The notes beneath the pieces are model-generated. The model did no database searches and was not told the origin of the DNA. It saw nothing but the letters and a program-made list of their open reading frames with translations. A stretch of DNA of 51,577 nt, from contig NW_014577256.1 of the NCBI RefSeq assembly GCF_000485595.1, forward strand, positions 93,421 to 144,997. The letters run 5' to 3'. This document shows positions 33,125 through 45,462 of this stretch, one piece after another. Made by a program: the position numbers and the translations under genes. The DNA is from Priapulus caudatus (taxonomy: Eukaryota > Priapulida > Priapulimorpha > Priapulimorphida > Priapulidae). Each line of letters starts with the position of its first letter. Position 1 is the first letter of the stretch.

Positions 33125-35245
33125 GTGTGGAATTTGGTCGTTTAAGACTAGCTCAATTTGTTCTTTTCCGTGTGTCGTGTTTCAGTTATGATCTCCTTTC
33201 ATCCGGCTGCATGTTTGTCCTAGCCGTTCGTCTTATCCGCTAGCGCGTTTAAGTCTACGTTTAAGTAACTATATCTGTTAAATCTTAAATTAGATGAATA
33301 AATCTTGGAGGCGTGAGCTAATTGTCATCTACTAATGACCTCGTATTGCCCATATTATGATAAGATGCGGTTCGATAGTGCGCAATAATGACTGTGTGGG
33401 AAATCAGTTCCGACTAGGCTTGCGAGCGGGGAAAGCGTTGATTGCGATGTAGCTGTATGTAGCAACGAATCTATGTGCTTACGTTTGCGTGCGGTCGCAC
33501 GATTGAATCGTGCCCATCGGTTTTACGACAAAAACTAGAAAACGCTCTCCGACATTGATCACTGTTCAAGGCGCGAAGCAAACACATAGCTCTATGACCT
33601 TTACGACTCATAAACGATACCTATCGAGCTTGAAGCGGCCATATTGAACACAAGTTGCGATCCAATTCACGTAGGCAGGTTCCTATAGGATAGACGTACC
33701 ATTATGGGAGCAGGTGTTTGCCCGCAAACCTCAGCTCTGTGTTCAAGTGATGGTCGGCGATGAGCCAGGACGTACATTGAGCCATTCCGCGCAGCTTATC
33801 CCCCGAATTAACCCGCGGGAACAAAAATGCTTGTAAATAATACAAGCCCTCCGCTAGCACGCCGTACATTGTGTGCGCGTTCGCGGCGATCTCCGTAATG
33901 CCTTTCGTTTATTCCTTGCCGTTGATTGACGCTAAACTCAGCCGAGTAGCCCACGCCAACGGCATGCTATTTCTATTAGCGGTTCCGCAATATAGCGAGT
34001 TACCCCGAGGGAATATACAGAAGATAACATCTGATATTAAATTCATATTGGTAAAGGTAACATTAGGCCTGCCGTTGCCTCCTGTTGGCGTTGCCTAGAT
34101 TGAAGCGCTCATGGGAAGGCACTAGAGTGTACACGTGCGTCGGTTCTCAGATTGCCATTAATAACGATGCTAATTGTGAAAGAGTAATAGTGTAATTACT
34201 GTTGAACGCGTTCAATATGTGGCTATTATTACCAGTTTCGCTTTATATACGGAACTCTAGCTCTGACATGGCACATTTCTTTGAGGCGGCCGCGAGATTA
34301 TTGGTAGCGCGTGTCTAGCCTGATAAATAGTTGAGCGCGCCTTTGTCTTGTTGGCCATTTTCATTTGTGAAACCGCGCTACTCGAAAATTTACAAGCTAG
34401 CAGCAGCATGCCTGGTTGAATTGCCGGATCCTCTAACAGAGATACATATGCGTGTGTCGGCAATATATACTTATATATTCACGGTAAAATATACCGCACG
34501 ATGTAGCTACCAGTATAACGACACTAGCTGAGATACGCGCGAATTCCTACGTTGATATGTCTTTTTTATATTAGTATACGTGTTGTTTCTGTGGTACATA
34601 ATATGCGTGACTACCACAATAATAGAAATGACCAGGTAAAAATAACGGCAATTTTGTTGTAATCTATTCAAGCCTAGAGGGGACGTCCTAGCTACGCATC
34701 TAACTAGTTATAGTCCGTATTCATTCGATTCTCTAGTTGGATTTCACTTTGTAGTGATTTTGCGTGAGATATTACAAAACGTTCCATAGACAATGTTATG
34801 TTGAGTAGACATATAGATTAGATGAAGATGGATTCACATATCTATTCAAACAAAAACTACTGTGCTTGATACTTCCTGGTGACTACCCCTAGGGTAACTT
34901 AATTCCTTATCTATTATCTATGCGATTGGACATTATTCTCGCCGAAAACATTAATTATTCTATGCGGAATAGAAATCCGCATGCTGGAGCATTGCCAGAA
35001 GCTAACACAGAGCATCAAATGGCAAATGACGCACGAGTATATTATTAACTGCTGAGTACGATTCGACGCGATTTAATGAACGCACATTTTGTAAACAACT
35101 GTACTAATTGAATCACTGTAATAAATAGAAAGAATTTTCCTACTCGTGTAGGCTAACCATATGGTAGCATTTGCTTTTTCATGTACATTTTCATTTACAT
35201 GCATAAAATTTGACCGGATATGAAGATACACGTAGGAAATTATAT
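33125..35245. other. Non-coding flank inside duplication copy 1
   Basis: Host sequence to the right of the transposon. No supported exon, and no gene could be recovered by comparing it with the second copy at 40.2-42.4 kb. Confidence 0.5.
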
Positions 35246-35305
35246 ATCATATCAGGAGTCTATCAATATCTATCAATATCAATATTGATAGACGCCTGAT
35301 CATAT
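35246..35305. mobile_element. 46-bp palindromic insertion with 7-bp direct repeats
   Basis: Arms CAGGAGTCTATCAATAT (35,253-35,269) and its near-exact complement (35,282-35,298, one mismatch) flank a 12-bp loop. ATCATAT lies directly on both sides (35,246-35,252 and 35,299-35,305). Here the adjoining bases differ (T versus G), so the direct repeat is exactly 7 bp. Confidence 0.75.
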
Positions 35306-35995
35306 GGTAACATGAGATGGGAAGAACCAGTGAGCAACATTATATATTTATAAAATACATTGCGGAATAAAAGGTTTCAGGTATTCAGTAATAAGGTCGT
35401 ATGAAAAAGGTTATGTTATTATTACGATTCACGTCCTGTTCACGTAGATAACGCAATCAGTCGTGATTTGTATGGAGGTTTCGAGGAACTATGCGTTTAG
35501 ACTAATCCTGGATCGCTATCTGTTGTATGTTTTAGCGAGTAACAACCGCCTGTAACGCCGTGAAGGCCGTGTCGCTGAGGGCATGGCGGAGCGTCGTTGG
35601 TGCTGCCACCTGGTTTCTGCGAGCGTGATTAACCCTGGCTATGAGGACGACGTGGAGTATTTTGGAAGCCATTCCTTGATTCGTTCTATATGTGCCTGCT
35701 CTTATTGGCAATTCACTACTAGTGTGTACGTGGCGTGAATGCTTTCTATAAAGTGGCATGCACCTTTCGAAGTCTCCATGACTACAACTCGTGGTTATTT
35801 AATTGTTATATCATGAAACCGGCCATCAGAAACACCGTTATAATATAGGCCGTGGTTACGCGACCGGTTCCGGGCGAGGAGCCGCTAGGCTACGCGTCCG
35901 GACATTCATCTCACCATAGATGATATATCTCACACAGCGATCTTGCGAGACGTACACGCATGATTGCGCAACAGTACGCTCTGCTGATTGCCGAG

Positions 35996-36007
35996 TGTGT
36001 GTGTGTG

Positions 36008-36048
<41 letters not shown>
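35996..36048 (+). repeat. TG-GA compound microsatellite at the duplication junction
   Basis: GTGTGTGTGTGTGCGAGAGA continuing as GA to 36,046, directly followed by the start of copy 2. The matching place at the end of copy 2 (about 43,170) continues instead into a much longer, degenerate GA/GT tract. Confidence 0.95.
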
Positions 36049-36050
<2 letters not shown>

Positions 36051-36501
36051 ATATCTTTCGTTGACGCACTCTTGCGGAGAGATAAGGCGTTCGCGCTCTA
36101 CCTGCCGTCCCGTATAACATTTTTCATTGCGATATTCTATAATTAAGAAGCATGCTTACGTTTTCGTGCCTTTCTTGCGAGCCTGGCTACCGCAACTCCA
36201 GCCTTGTGCGCCGTAATGGGCGGCTAAGCCATCATTGCTACAACTGTCTACCATTGCGTGATAGTTTTTCCCGAGACGTGCTATGCTTGTGTATTCCCGC
36301 GCGAGGCATGCTGAACGAAATTGCGGCTGTTCACGTCGTTTCTGGGTGTGCGCGATCCGGTGTAGTCCAGTTGTGAAAAGCTGTTTTTTGGGTGAACGTG
36401 GTTTCTGCGTCCCCACAAAGTTTTTTTGCGGAATTTGTATCTTTGAAGGGTGCAGATTAAGAATCTGGATGATGCCGGCGTGGCACTCTTGGGCATTTTG
36501 T

Positions 36502-36890
36502 ATAATATGCAAATTAACGCGGCCATTACCGAAATTTGAGGTTTTGGCCATAACTCGCTTGCTTTACAAGATAGAAGTAAAATTCTGGTGTCTACCCCCA
36601 GGTTTTCAGCGTTTCTGGTTCTGTTTAGGTCATCCCCAACATGATTTGATCATGTTCATATGCATAATATGCAAATTAACGCGATCATTACCAAAATTTG
36701 AGGTTTTGGCCATAACTCGCTTGCTTTACAAGATAGAAGTAAAATTCTGGTGTCTACCCCCAGGTTTTCAGCGTTTCTGGTTCTGTTTAGGTCATCCCCA
36801 ACATGATTTGATCATTTTCATATGCATAATATGCAAATTAACGCGATCATTACCGAAATTTGAGGTTTTGGCCATAACTCGCATGCTTTA
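36502..36890 (+). repeat. 162-bp subterminal repeats in the transposon's left end
   Basis: The phrase ATAATATGCAAATTAACGCG starts at 36,502, 36,664 and 36,826, exactly 162 bp apart. Two full units and about 65 bp of a third are present. Since 162 is divisible by three, the frame stays open across the units (CIICKLTR...LPKFEVLAIT repeated), so the apparent start at 36,283 is not evidence of protein. Related units occur inverted in the right end. They are likely transposase or nuclease binding sites (inference). Confidence 0.9.
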
Positions 36891-36993
36891 CAAGATAATA
36901 CATATATTGTTGCTTTACAAGATATATATTACAATATTGTTACGTAGTTGTACCGGTTATAGTTTACGGGCAGTGTACCGTCCTTTGATTGAC

Positions 36994-39545
36994 ATGAAAC
37001 CATTCGACCCGGATACTATGTTGACTGCCATGGTGGAAGCTCAGAAACTTACCAACGCTTGTGGAAAAACAGTCACGGTATTCACCAATGATCAGCAATT
37101 ATACCGAGTTGTAGTGGACATTGAATGGGTATACCAGGACAGATTCCTGAATTTGATTCCTAGACTAGGTGGAATGCACCTCCTCATGAGTTTCGTCAGC
37201 TGTGTTGGGGTCTTGATGGCGAATAGTGGTCTCGATGATATCCTGAAGTCAGGTTTTGGTGGAGTGCAGAACATGCTGTCAGGGAAGAAGTTCCCACAGA
37301 ATGTCAGGGCATTACGTCTTGTTATGGAAGAAGTATTGTGTAAGGTTGTTGAAAACCTCGATACCTATGAGGACCTGATTATTTCACTAGAGGCGCTGTC
37401 CGAGCAGAGCAAGACAACACGACTGTGGGTGGACTGTTGGATCAAGCCAGTTTTAGTCGCCCTCGCGCTCTGCCCGTACAAACACCATCATCAAGCGTAG
37501 TTATGATGTCCAGCTGCGAAGAAGTAAGGCATCATTTCTTGAACAGCCCACAGATGCAGGGGCCTCGATATGGATTATCTTCGAGCGATGGAAAAACTCC
37601 CTGATGAAATCCTGGAGAAATTCTTAAAGGGAGAACATGTGATGCACCACAAGCCAGGCATTTGGACTGGCATTTGGTCTGATATGTACATAGAGACCAC
37701 ATTCATGAGGTATGGGAAAGCACTTAAGGGCATAATAAGCATTACATTGAAGCCATCAGCCGTGAAACGTTGGGCTTTCAGCATGCACGTTTGTTGCCAA
37801 GTTGCAAATGATGTGGCAACAATCACACAAAGACGGATAAAGGTAGAGGGTCATCACACAAGGGGAACATCCGCAACAAGCTGGAAGTTTCCACTGATCC
37901 CCTTGATCCGACTGACCACCCAGATGAAATTGTGAACATAGTTACTGGCAGAATTGCAGCATCGTCTGTCAATGTAGACAAGTCAGTAGAAATAGGCACA
38001 GGCCAGATGGTGTTATTTGAAGAAAAGTGGCCAACAGGTTTTAATACTCCTATACCAAAAGAGATCTCGTCTCGCGTGGTTGACAAGGTGGATGCGACGG
38101 GTGTGCACTTCTGTAGTCTGTGCATTGGCCAGAGAAAGGTACAGCCAAAGATTATGTAGACAATTTCTTTGGATATGTCATGAGAAAAGCTGCTCACTCG
38201 GATGTTTACCTAACTTTTGACAGATACTACGACTATTCAATCAAGAGCGTGGCACGTGGAGCTAAGGCTGGCAAGCATGCAACCCGTCGGCATCATCTAA
38301 ATCTATCGAGCCCCTTGCCACCCCAAAAGGTTGCGCTCACTGTCAACGAAAACAAAATACAGCTGATAGATCTATATAATATGTGATTATCTGGTAGAGA
38401 AGGTTTAGCCATTGGAGAACCCAGTTTCGACACAAGCTTGTTCGTATCTGGCCGTGAAGCCAATTCAATGCAAACCGTTGGCTGGACATGCAGATAATCG
38501 TGCTGACGGGCTACGGACAACCCGCACGAGGAAGCTGACGTTACAATGGTAGCACCAGATACGTTGCACGTTGCCCACAAACCAGGAAGGCGTGAGCGGC
38601 ATCAAAGTCATTTGCGATGATATGATGTCATCTTCTGTTAATGCATTTTTGCGCAATCAACAGAAATCGTGAAATGTTCCTGATTAATCGAAGTCACTCA
38701 GGCTTCACGAGAGGGTCTTCAGTGGATATAGCAGGCCTCAGTAAAAGGAACGAGTAAAGACATCTTAGTGCCAGCTCTTTTGGCTGGCGCATGGGAGCTT
38801 ACTGGCTGTGGCTCGCGTTTGCCAGCTACATGGAAATGGAAAGCACCGTCATCACAAGGCTGAAAAAAGAGGCTCACCAATTTCAACATTTTGGGGATCT
38901 TCCACTCATCATTGGATGATGTTATTGCTGAAGCCAACAAAGTTCATCGCGCTTGCTATGGCAGCGCAAAGAAAGAAATGAGCTTCGAGTTGATCTGCTG
39001 GTTAAGGAAAATGGGGAAGAAAAACATCACTGCTGCCTCCACAATCTGAAATCGATACCAGCCAACGAGTGATGGCGTTCAGGAAAAATGTATACGAGCA
39101 CATGTTCAATTGCGTATGGAAAGTCATCCCGAGCCAGATCCGCCATTCTTTGACGGCTAGCCCGGACAATGGAGTGGTTCTCGCGATAAATCCAGCCTAA
39201 AAACTCTGACTCTTAAAAACACTCCCGCCAGATGTGTTGCTCTTGCGGCCACCTGAGGTGTTAGAGTGCTTCGATGTGGATGTTCAACGCGATGAACCAG
39301 TAGTAATCAGAGTGTGGTTGTCATAAAGACACTTGCCGTGTACTTTCTTCTTGTGCCTGTCATGGCAGAATCCACACTGTCAAGAATCCCTAGCAACCAA
39401 AGATCATAGAAAGTGGGGCAGATGTACGAAAATGAGAGGTTTCTTATGATGAAATAGATAATTGACTTGATGAGAGGAATACAGGGGTTTGTTGGCATAT
39501 AGACAATTATAGCAGGTGTATGCGGAGAAAATGGTCGTGAATTGG
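36994..39545 (+). pseudogene. Transposon-encoded FEN1/XPG-like nuclease, broken (copy 2)
   Basis: Intact from MKPFDPDTM at 36,994 to about 37,454, including TVTVFTNDQQLYRVV, IPRLGGMHLLMSFV and SGKKFPQNVRALRLVMEEV. TTTACGGGCAG just upstream could be a splice acceptor. It is then broken by two in-place inversions (37,455-37,563), resumes at 37,570-37,935 (LPDEILEKFLKGEHVMHH, IWSDMYIETTFMRYG), and continues in shifted frames through FDRYYDYSIKSVARGAK (near 38,213) and TVNENKIQLIDLY (near 38,340). The Cys-rich tail is recognisable but noisy near 39,300-39,400. AATAAA is at 39,570. No DDE, RNase H-like or RT motif was noticed. Not functional as written. Confidence 0.6.
37455..37563. other. Two adjacent in-place microinversions relative to copy 1
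   Basis: 37,455-37,493 is the reverse complement of 30,268-30,307, and 37,494-37,563 is the reverse complement of 30,308-30,377. The two blocks keep their order, so this is not one inversion of the whole 109 bp. Translation shows copy 1 holds the coding orientation (a block reading ALHLWAVQEMMPYFFAAGHH); copy 2 ends the frame at a stop at 37,498. Confidence 0.8.
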
Positions 39546-40213
39546 CAGCAAGAACATCATTAACTAATTAATAAATGTGCATTATTAACTTTTAATCTGA
39601 TGCTGTTGTGCCAAATATGGATGTATTACTTGATGACTTATCCGCGCATAAACTTTCCAAGATGGCCGTTATATTTTTCATCAATAGCCTTTTGCATTGG
39701 AATAATCATTCACATACCGGTGTACAAGTTATTGGCGATATGCATCTCTAAATAGGCAAATTATGTATAGTGCACATGGTCGCAAATCAGTCTTGATTGG
39801 TCTAATCAGAATCAGATACCCTGACAAACCTGAAGTAGACACGCAACATTTGCCTTTGTCATCTTTTATAATTAAGCGTGTTGGCGGGCCAAGAATGAAA
39901 TTTTGAGATGCGCCGCCAGCTAATTTACATATTATGGATATGGAAATGAGCAAACGCATTTGGCTTTGGTCCTAATCTGAAATCAGGACCTGAAAACCTT
40001 AGGGGTTAGACACGAAAAATCATAGCGAGTTATCCAATTACATGAAATCTTCAGTAAATGCGCCCGCTTGATTTGCATATTACGGCAAAATCCCAAAGTA
40101 CCAGACCGGCATCATCCGGATTCTTTAATCAGCACAGCCCTCAAATGTATAAAATCCGCAAAAAAACTTTGTGGACGCTAAAACCAACGTTTACGTTTCT
40201 ACAGGCTGGACTA

Positions 40214-42401
40214 GTGCTGGAATTTGGTCGTTTAAGACTAGCTCAATTGTTCTTCTCCAGTCGGTCGCTGTTTCCAGTTATGATCTCCTTTTTCATCCGG
40301 CTGCATGTTTGTCGCTAAGCCGTTCGTGCTTATCTGCCTAGCTGCGTTAAGTCTACTTTAAGTAACTATATCTGTTAAATCTTAAATTAGATGAATAAAT
40401 TTGGAGCGTGAGCAATTTCCATCTACTAATGACCTCGTATTCCCATATTATGATAAGATGCGGCGATATGCGCAATACATTGCACTGTGTGGGAAATCCA
40501 TTGCCGACTAGCCTTCCGCAAGAGCGGGAAAGCGATTGATTGCGATGTACTGTATGTAGCAACGAATCTATGTGCTTACGTTTGCTGCTGGTCGCATCGA
40601 TTGATATCGTGCGCCATCGTTTTACGACAAAAAACTAAAAACGCTCGTCCGACATTGATCACTGTTCAAGGCGCGAAGCAAACAGCAATAGCTCTAGAGA
40701 CCTTTACGTACGCATAAAGCGTATACCTATCGGAGCTTGAACGCCAATATGTAGACAGCAAGCTTGCGATCCAATTCACGTTAGGCAGTTGTCCTATAGA
40801 TAGACGTACATTATGCGAGCAGAGTGTTTTGCCCGTCAAACCTCAGCTCTGTGTCAATGATGGTCGGGAATGAGCCAGAGACGTACATGAGCCATTCGCG
40901 CAGCTTATTCCCCGAATTAACCCGCCGTGAACAATAATGCTTTATAATAATACAAGCACCTCGCGCTAGCACGCCGTTACATCTGTGTGGCGCGTTCGGC
41001 GTTGCGATCTGCGTAATGCCTTTTCGTTTATTCTGCCCGTTGATCTGACAGCTAAACTCAGCCGAGTACCCAGCGCCAACGCCATATCTATTTCTATTAG
41101 CGGTTCGCAAGATATAGCGAGTTTAGGCCGCGAGGAATATACAGAAATAACATGCTGATATTAAATTTCATATTGTAAAAGCGTAACATAGGCTGCGTTG
41201 CCTCCTGTGGCGTGCCTAGATTAAAGCGCTCATGGGAAGGCAACTAAGTGTTACACGTCGTGCGGTTTGCAGATTGCCAATTAATAACGATGCTAATTGT
41301 GAAAGAGTAATATGTGTAATTACTGTTGAACGCGTTCAATATGGTGGCATATTACCAGTTTCCTTATGCGGACTCTAGCTCTGACTAGGCGCATTTTTTG
41401 AGGCCGGCCGCGAGATGATGGTAGCGCGTGTCTAGCCTGATAATAGTTGAGCGCAGCTTTGTTCTTGTTTGCCATTTCATTTGTGAAACGCGCTACTCGA
41501 AATTACAGCTAGCAGCAGCATATGCCTCGTTGAATTGCCGATCCTGCTAACAAGATACAATGCGTGTGTCGGCAATATACTTATATTATTGCACGGTAAA
41601 ATATACCGCCACGATCGTAGCTACCAGTATTAAACGACACTAGCTTGAGATACAGCGCGAATTCCTTACGTTGATATGTCTTTTTTATATTAGTATACGT
41701 GTTGTTTCTGTGGTAAGCTATAATATGCGGTGACTACCACAATCAATAGGAAATACCAGTAAAAAATATACGGCCAAGCTTTGTTGTAATCTATTCAAGC
41801 CTAGAAGGGACGTCCTTAGCTACGCATCTAACTAGTTATATAAGTCGGTATTCATTCGATTCTCTAGTTGGATTTCACTTTGTAGTGATTGCGTGAGAAT
41901 TACAAAACGTTCCATAGACATGTTATGTTTGAGAGACAGATAGATTAGATGAAAGATGGATTCACATAATCTATTCACAACAAAAACTACTATGCTTCGA
42001 TACTTCCTGGGACTACCCCTAGGGTAACTTAATTCCTAATCTATTTATTCTATCGATTACATTTATTCTCGCCGAAAACGATAAGTTTTCTATGCGGGAT
42101 AGAAATCCGCATGCTGGAGCATTGCGCTAAAGCTAAACCGAGCATACCAAATGGCAAATGCCACGAGTATGAGTTATTAAATGCTGAGTACGATTCGACG
42201 CGATTAATGAACGACATTTTGTAAACGAACCTGTAGCTAGATCTGAATCACTGTAATAAACTAGAAAGAATTTGGTCCGCGTGACTCGTGTAAGGCTAAC
42301 GCATATGGTCAGCGGATTTGCTTTTTCCATTGAGCATTTTCATTTTACGATGGCATAAAAATTGACCCGGATGATGAAGATACTCACTGTAGGAAATATA
42401 T
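40214..42401. other. Non-coding flank inside duplication copy 2
   Basis: Error-rich counterpart of 33,125-35,245. No supported gene. Confidence 0.5.
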
Positions 42402-42463
42402 ATCATATCAGAGTCTATCAATATAACTATCAATATCAAGTATTGATAGACGCCTGATCATAT
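42402..42463. mobile_element. Second copy of the 46-bp palindromic insertion
   Basis: Duplicated counterpart of 35,246-35,305, with the same ATCATAT flanks. One base of the CAGGAG tip is missing and the loop is slightly longer, matching the indel noise of this region. Confidence 0.7.
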
Positions 42464-43169
42464 GGTAACATGAGATGGGTAAGAACCACTGAGCAACAAT
42501 ATATTAAAAATACAATTGCCGGAATAAAAGTTTCAGGTATTCAGAATAAGGTCGTATGAAAAAGTTATGTTTATTATTACGATTCACGTCCTGTTCACGA
42601 GATCAAGGCAATTCAGATCGTGATTTGTATGGAAGGTTTCGAGGAACTATGCGTTTAGACTAATCGCTGATCGCTATCGTTGTATTTTTTAGCGAGTAAC
42701 AAACCGCTGTAACCAGTGAAGCGCGTGTGCGCTTGAGGGCATGCGGGAGCGTCGTTGTGCTAGCCACCGTTTTCTGCGAGCGTGATTAACCCGCTAGTCG
42801 AACGGCACGTGGAGTATTTTTGGAACCATTCCTTTATTCGTTCGTATATGTGCCGTGCTCTGATTGGAATTCACTACTGAGTGTGACGTGGCGTGAATGC
42901 TTCTATAAAGTGGCATGGCCTTATTCGAAGTCTCCATGGACTACAGACTCGTGTTATTTAATTGTATAGTCATGAGAACGGCCATCAGAAACACGCGTAT
43001 ATAGATACTAGGCGCGTCGCTTACGCGACCCTGGTTCCGGGCGAGAGCCGCTAGCTACGCCTGTCGCGGACATTCATCTGCACCAATAATGATATATCTC
43101 ACACAGCGATCTTGCCGAAGACGTACAACCGATTGATTCGCAAACAGTGACGCTCTGCTGATTGCCGAG

Positions 43170-43560
43170 TGTGTGTGTGTGTGGCGAGAGAGAGAGACGA
43201 AGAGAGAGCGAGAGAGAGAGTGGGAGAGAGGAGAGAAGAGAGAGAGCAGAGGGAAGCGTATGTGTGTGGTGATTGTGTGTGTGTATGCGTGGAGCGAGAG
43301 AGAGAAGAGCGAGAGAGCAGAGAGAGAGAGAGAGAGAAGAGAGCGACGAATAGAGATGAGAGAGAGTAGAGGAGAGATAGAGAAAGCTACAGGTGTGTGT
43401 GGTGTGTGTGTTGTGGTTTGGTTGGTTGTGGTGTGTGTGTGGTGTGTTGTGTGGTGTGTGTGTGAGTGTGTTGTGTGGTGTGGTGTGTGTCGTGTGTGTC
43501 TGTTAGTGTGTGTGTTGTGTGTGTGTGTATAGTGTGTGTGTGTGTGTGTGTGAGAGAGAA
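43170..43560 (+). repeat. Degenerate GA and GT microsatellites
   Basis: GA-rich from about 43,183 to 43,390, then GT-rich to about 43,555. Interruptions are mostly single-base and fit sequencing noise. Frames on both strands are artefacts. Confidence 0.95.
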
Positions 43561-43908
43561 GCAAGAGAAAGAAGAGCTAGAGGTGTGAGATGATTAAGAA
43601 TGAGTGTTGTGCTTGTGTTGAAAGAAGTAGATGAGAGCTGAGAGATGACGGATGAAAGGATAGACGGCAGCAGGCATATATTGTATATATTTCCGGCAAT
43701 ACAGCAGAGCGTCCCAGATATTTTGCGCAATCATGCGTTTACGCGTGCTCGCGCGATCACTGTGTAAGGGATGTCCGTGACGTAGCCTGGAGGCTAGGCC
43801 GACCGGTTCCGACTCGTAGCCTACTGCCGTATATATATAAATTTATTATTGGTATGTCATTGTAAAATAAATTCTGGGTTAACCTGCGCGTATCACAATA
43901 TCTAACTA

Positions 43909-43954
<46 letters not shown>

Positions 43955-44202
43955 AATCGGATCTATATTAAATGTTTCTAGCAGAGTGATATCCGGGGAG
44001 CTTGAATTTTTTTATTTAATATTTTGAGCACAGCTATATCAGAACTTTTTCTTAAGATGAGGACACTTCATGAGTGTAGTTAAAGGTAACTAATTTCGAC
44101 CGATTATTCTCGGCTATAAACCTGTTCTTGATTATGCCTGTATAGTGTCACAGAAATTTAAAATAAAATATAATTTCCAAGTATATTGAGTACGACGCAT
44201 GG
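43561..44202. other. Non-coding stretch with TA microsatellite
   Basis: A TA run lies at 43,911-43,952. No supported exon. Confidence 0.6.
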
Positions 44203-44253
44203 GTATAAACAGAGCACTTAAATCAAATGTTGATTTAAGTGCTCTGGTATAAA
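44203..44253. mobile_element. 37-bp palindromic insertion with 7-bp direct repeats
   Basis: Exact 17-bp arms CAGAGCACTTAAATCAA (44,210-44,226) and complement (44,230-44,246) around ATG. GTATAAA lies on both sides (44,203-44,209 and 44,247-44,253), or GGTATAAA if the shared G is counted. Confidence 0.75.
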
Positions 44254-45462
44254 TATGGAATAGTTCACGACTATACGTATATGATGTAATGATTCACTGA
44301 GTCACCAGTGCAAGATTTACAACTATATTGTTTGTTTAAATTGGTAGAATTTAAATGTTATACTCAACATTCATGTGCTTTTTATTCTCTATTCGTAATC
44401 TTTACTTATTTTACTTCTACTGCTTTGTTATCTCCGAGATGTTTATGGAATTTACGTATATGCATAAAACACGAACATGTCAAGCAGAATTTAATGTATA
44501 CTCATACGAAGTATAAAATTGATATTATCTACCCTTTATCTACAGTTTTTAGCGTTGTGAGCTTTGATATTGTTACGTCTTACGTTTACTTTTATAGTAA
44601 TGTTTCTTTCCGTTTCATTTATAGTTTAATAGGCTAGCTCTGCTCTTAGTAACAAGTGGGTGACCTATATGGGAACACACTACATGGAATCAGTGATATA
44701 AACCTGTATTGGTGAACGCGATATACAACAGATTTACGCTATTGGACATAAGTTGAACATGCATATATAATGTTAGCATGTGTATGCGCGACTTACAACA
44801 CTAATCCACTGTTTACTTTTGTCATTTCGACACTAATTTTTCTAGCCGGACATGAACGCCTGTCATTCGACGCACTCTCACGCGCAAACGTGCACCTGTA
44901 ACACAAGCGTGCTCTGTAATGAACGTGATTTAACGGCGGACACTGCGTATATTTTTCCATTTCTTTTAAGTGATTAAAGGTCTGCCCCTTTTCTTAGCGA
45001 CTATACATAGGTACCGAAAATCCGTAGACAATAAAATATAATGGAGACGGCCTGTGTGGGGTTAGTTGACATTGCCTGAAATTAATGGCACCCAAGTAAT
45101 GCTAGCGACGTGCGTGTAATACGAAGTAGGCCTGTACCCCTTTGGGGTCCGTGGATGGCCTTCAGAGATCCGTAAACCAAGCGCATAAAAGTTTATATGC
45201 TTATGTGAATTTTTCTGGTGAGGGGTCCGTAGCTTTCACCAGATTTTCAAAGGGGTCCATGACTCAAAAAATACCACTGGTGAGTATATAGAAAACCACT
45301 CATATTTACGATCAAACCTGCTAAAACCAGCCAAACGTACCTCTATCCTACCATGAACATAGCTGTCTGCATAGCCATGTATAGGTCTGCAAGTGCTGTC
45401 ATTCTGTAGTATTAGCATAAATAAATGCAAACACATTGTGTTTGCATATATCTATGTTATTA
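44254..45462. other. Non-coding stretch with a GGGGTCC repeat relic
   Basis: Near 45,140-45,270, TTTGGGGTCCGTGGATGG, GAGGGGTCCGTAG and AAAGGGGTCCATGAC recur, resembling ends of old hAT-type elements (recollection only). A 23-bp palindrome, ATGCAAACACA-T-TGTGTTTGCAT, is at 45,425-45,447. The 109-codon frame at 44,308-44,637 is not recognisable. Confidence 0.35.

Larger units (their letters stand above)
28848..36048 (+). repeat. 7.2-kb tandem duplication, copy 1
   Basis: It begins CAATATCTTTCGTTGACGCA, repeated at 36,049, and ends in a TG then GA microsatellite. The whole unit recurs in the same order at 36,049-43,182. Differences are mostly single-base insertions and deletions, often in short homopolymers, and few clean substitutions. 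The part before about 32.5 kb looks noisier than the same part of copy 2, while the part after about 33.2 kb looks cleaner. It may be a real tandem duplication, two haplotypes placed in series, or an assembly error. Confidence 0.9.
36365..40211 (+). mobile_element. DNA transposon with long inverted ends, copy 2
   Basis: Same boundaries as copy 1: TA then GTCCAGTTGTGAAAAG at 36,363, and CTGGAC then TA ending at 40,213. About 3.85 kb. The left end is well preserved and shows the subrepeat structure clearly. Because the flanking host sequence is duplicated with it, the two copies arose by duplication of the locus and not by two insertions. Confidence 0.8.
36049..43182 (+). repeat. 7.2-kb tandem duplication, copy 2
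   Basis: Collinear with copy 1. The first 2.3 kb is clean enough to keep a 405-codon frame open, while from about 38.4 kb onward single-base indels appear every 10-20 bases relative to copy 1. Both copies contain the same transposon and the same 46-bp palindromic insertion, so they share one origin after those insertions. Confidence 0.9.

Noticed and set aside
36283-36993. First 237 codons of the 405-codon open frame read as protein N-terminus
   Set aside because: They translate the transposon's inverted end and its 162-bp subrepeats. The period is a multiple of three, which keeps the frame open by chance. Copy 1 does not keep it open.
43055-43730. Frames across the GA/GT tract
   Set aside because: Thr-His and Arg-Glu runs from simple repeats.
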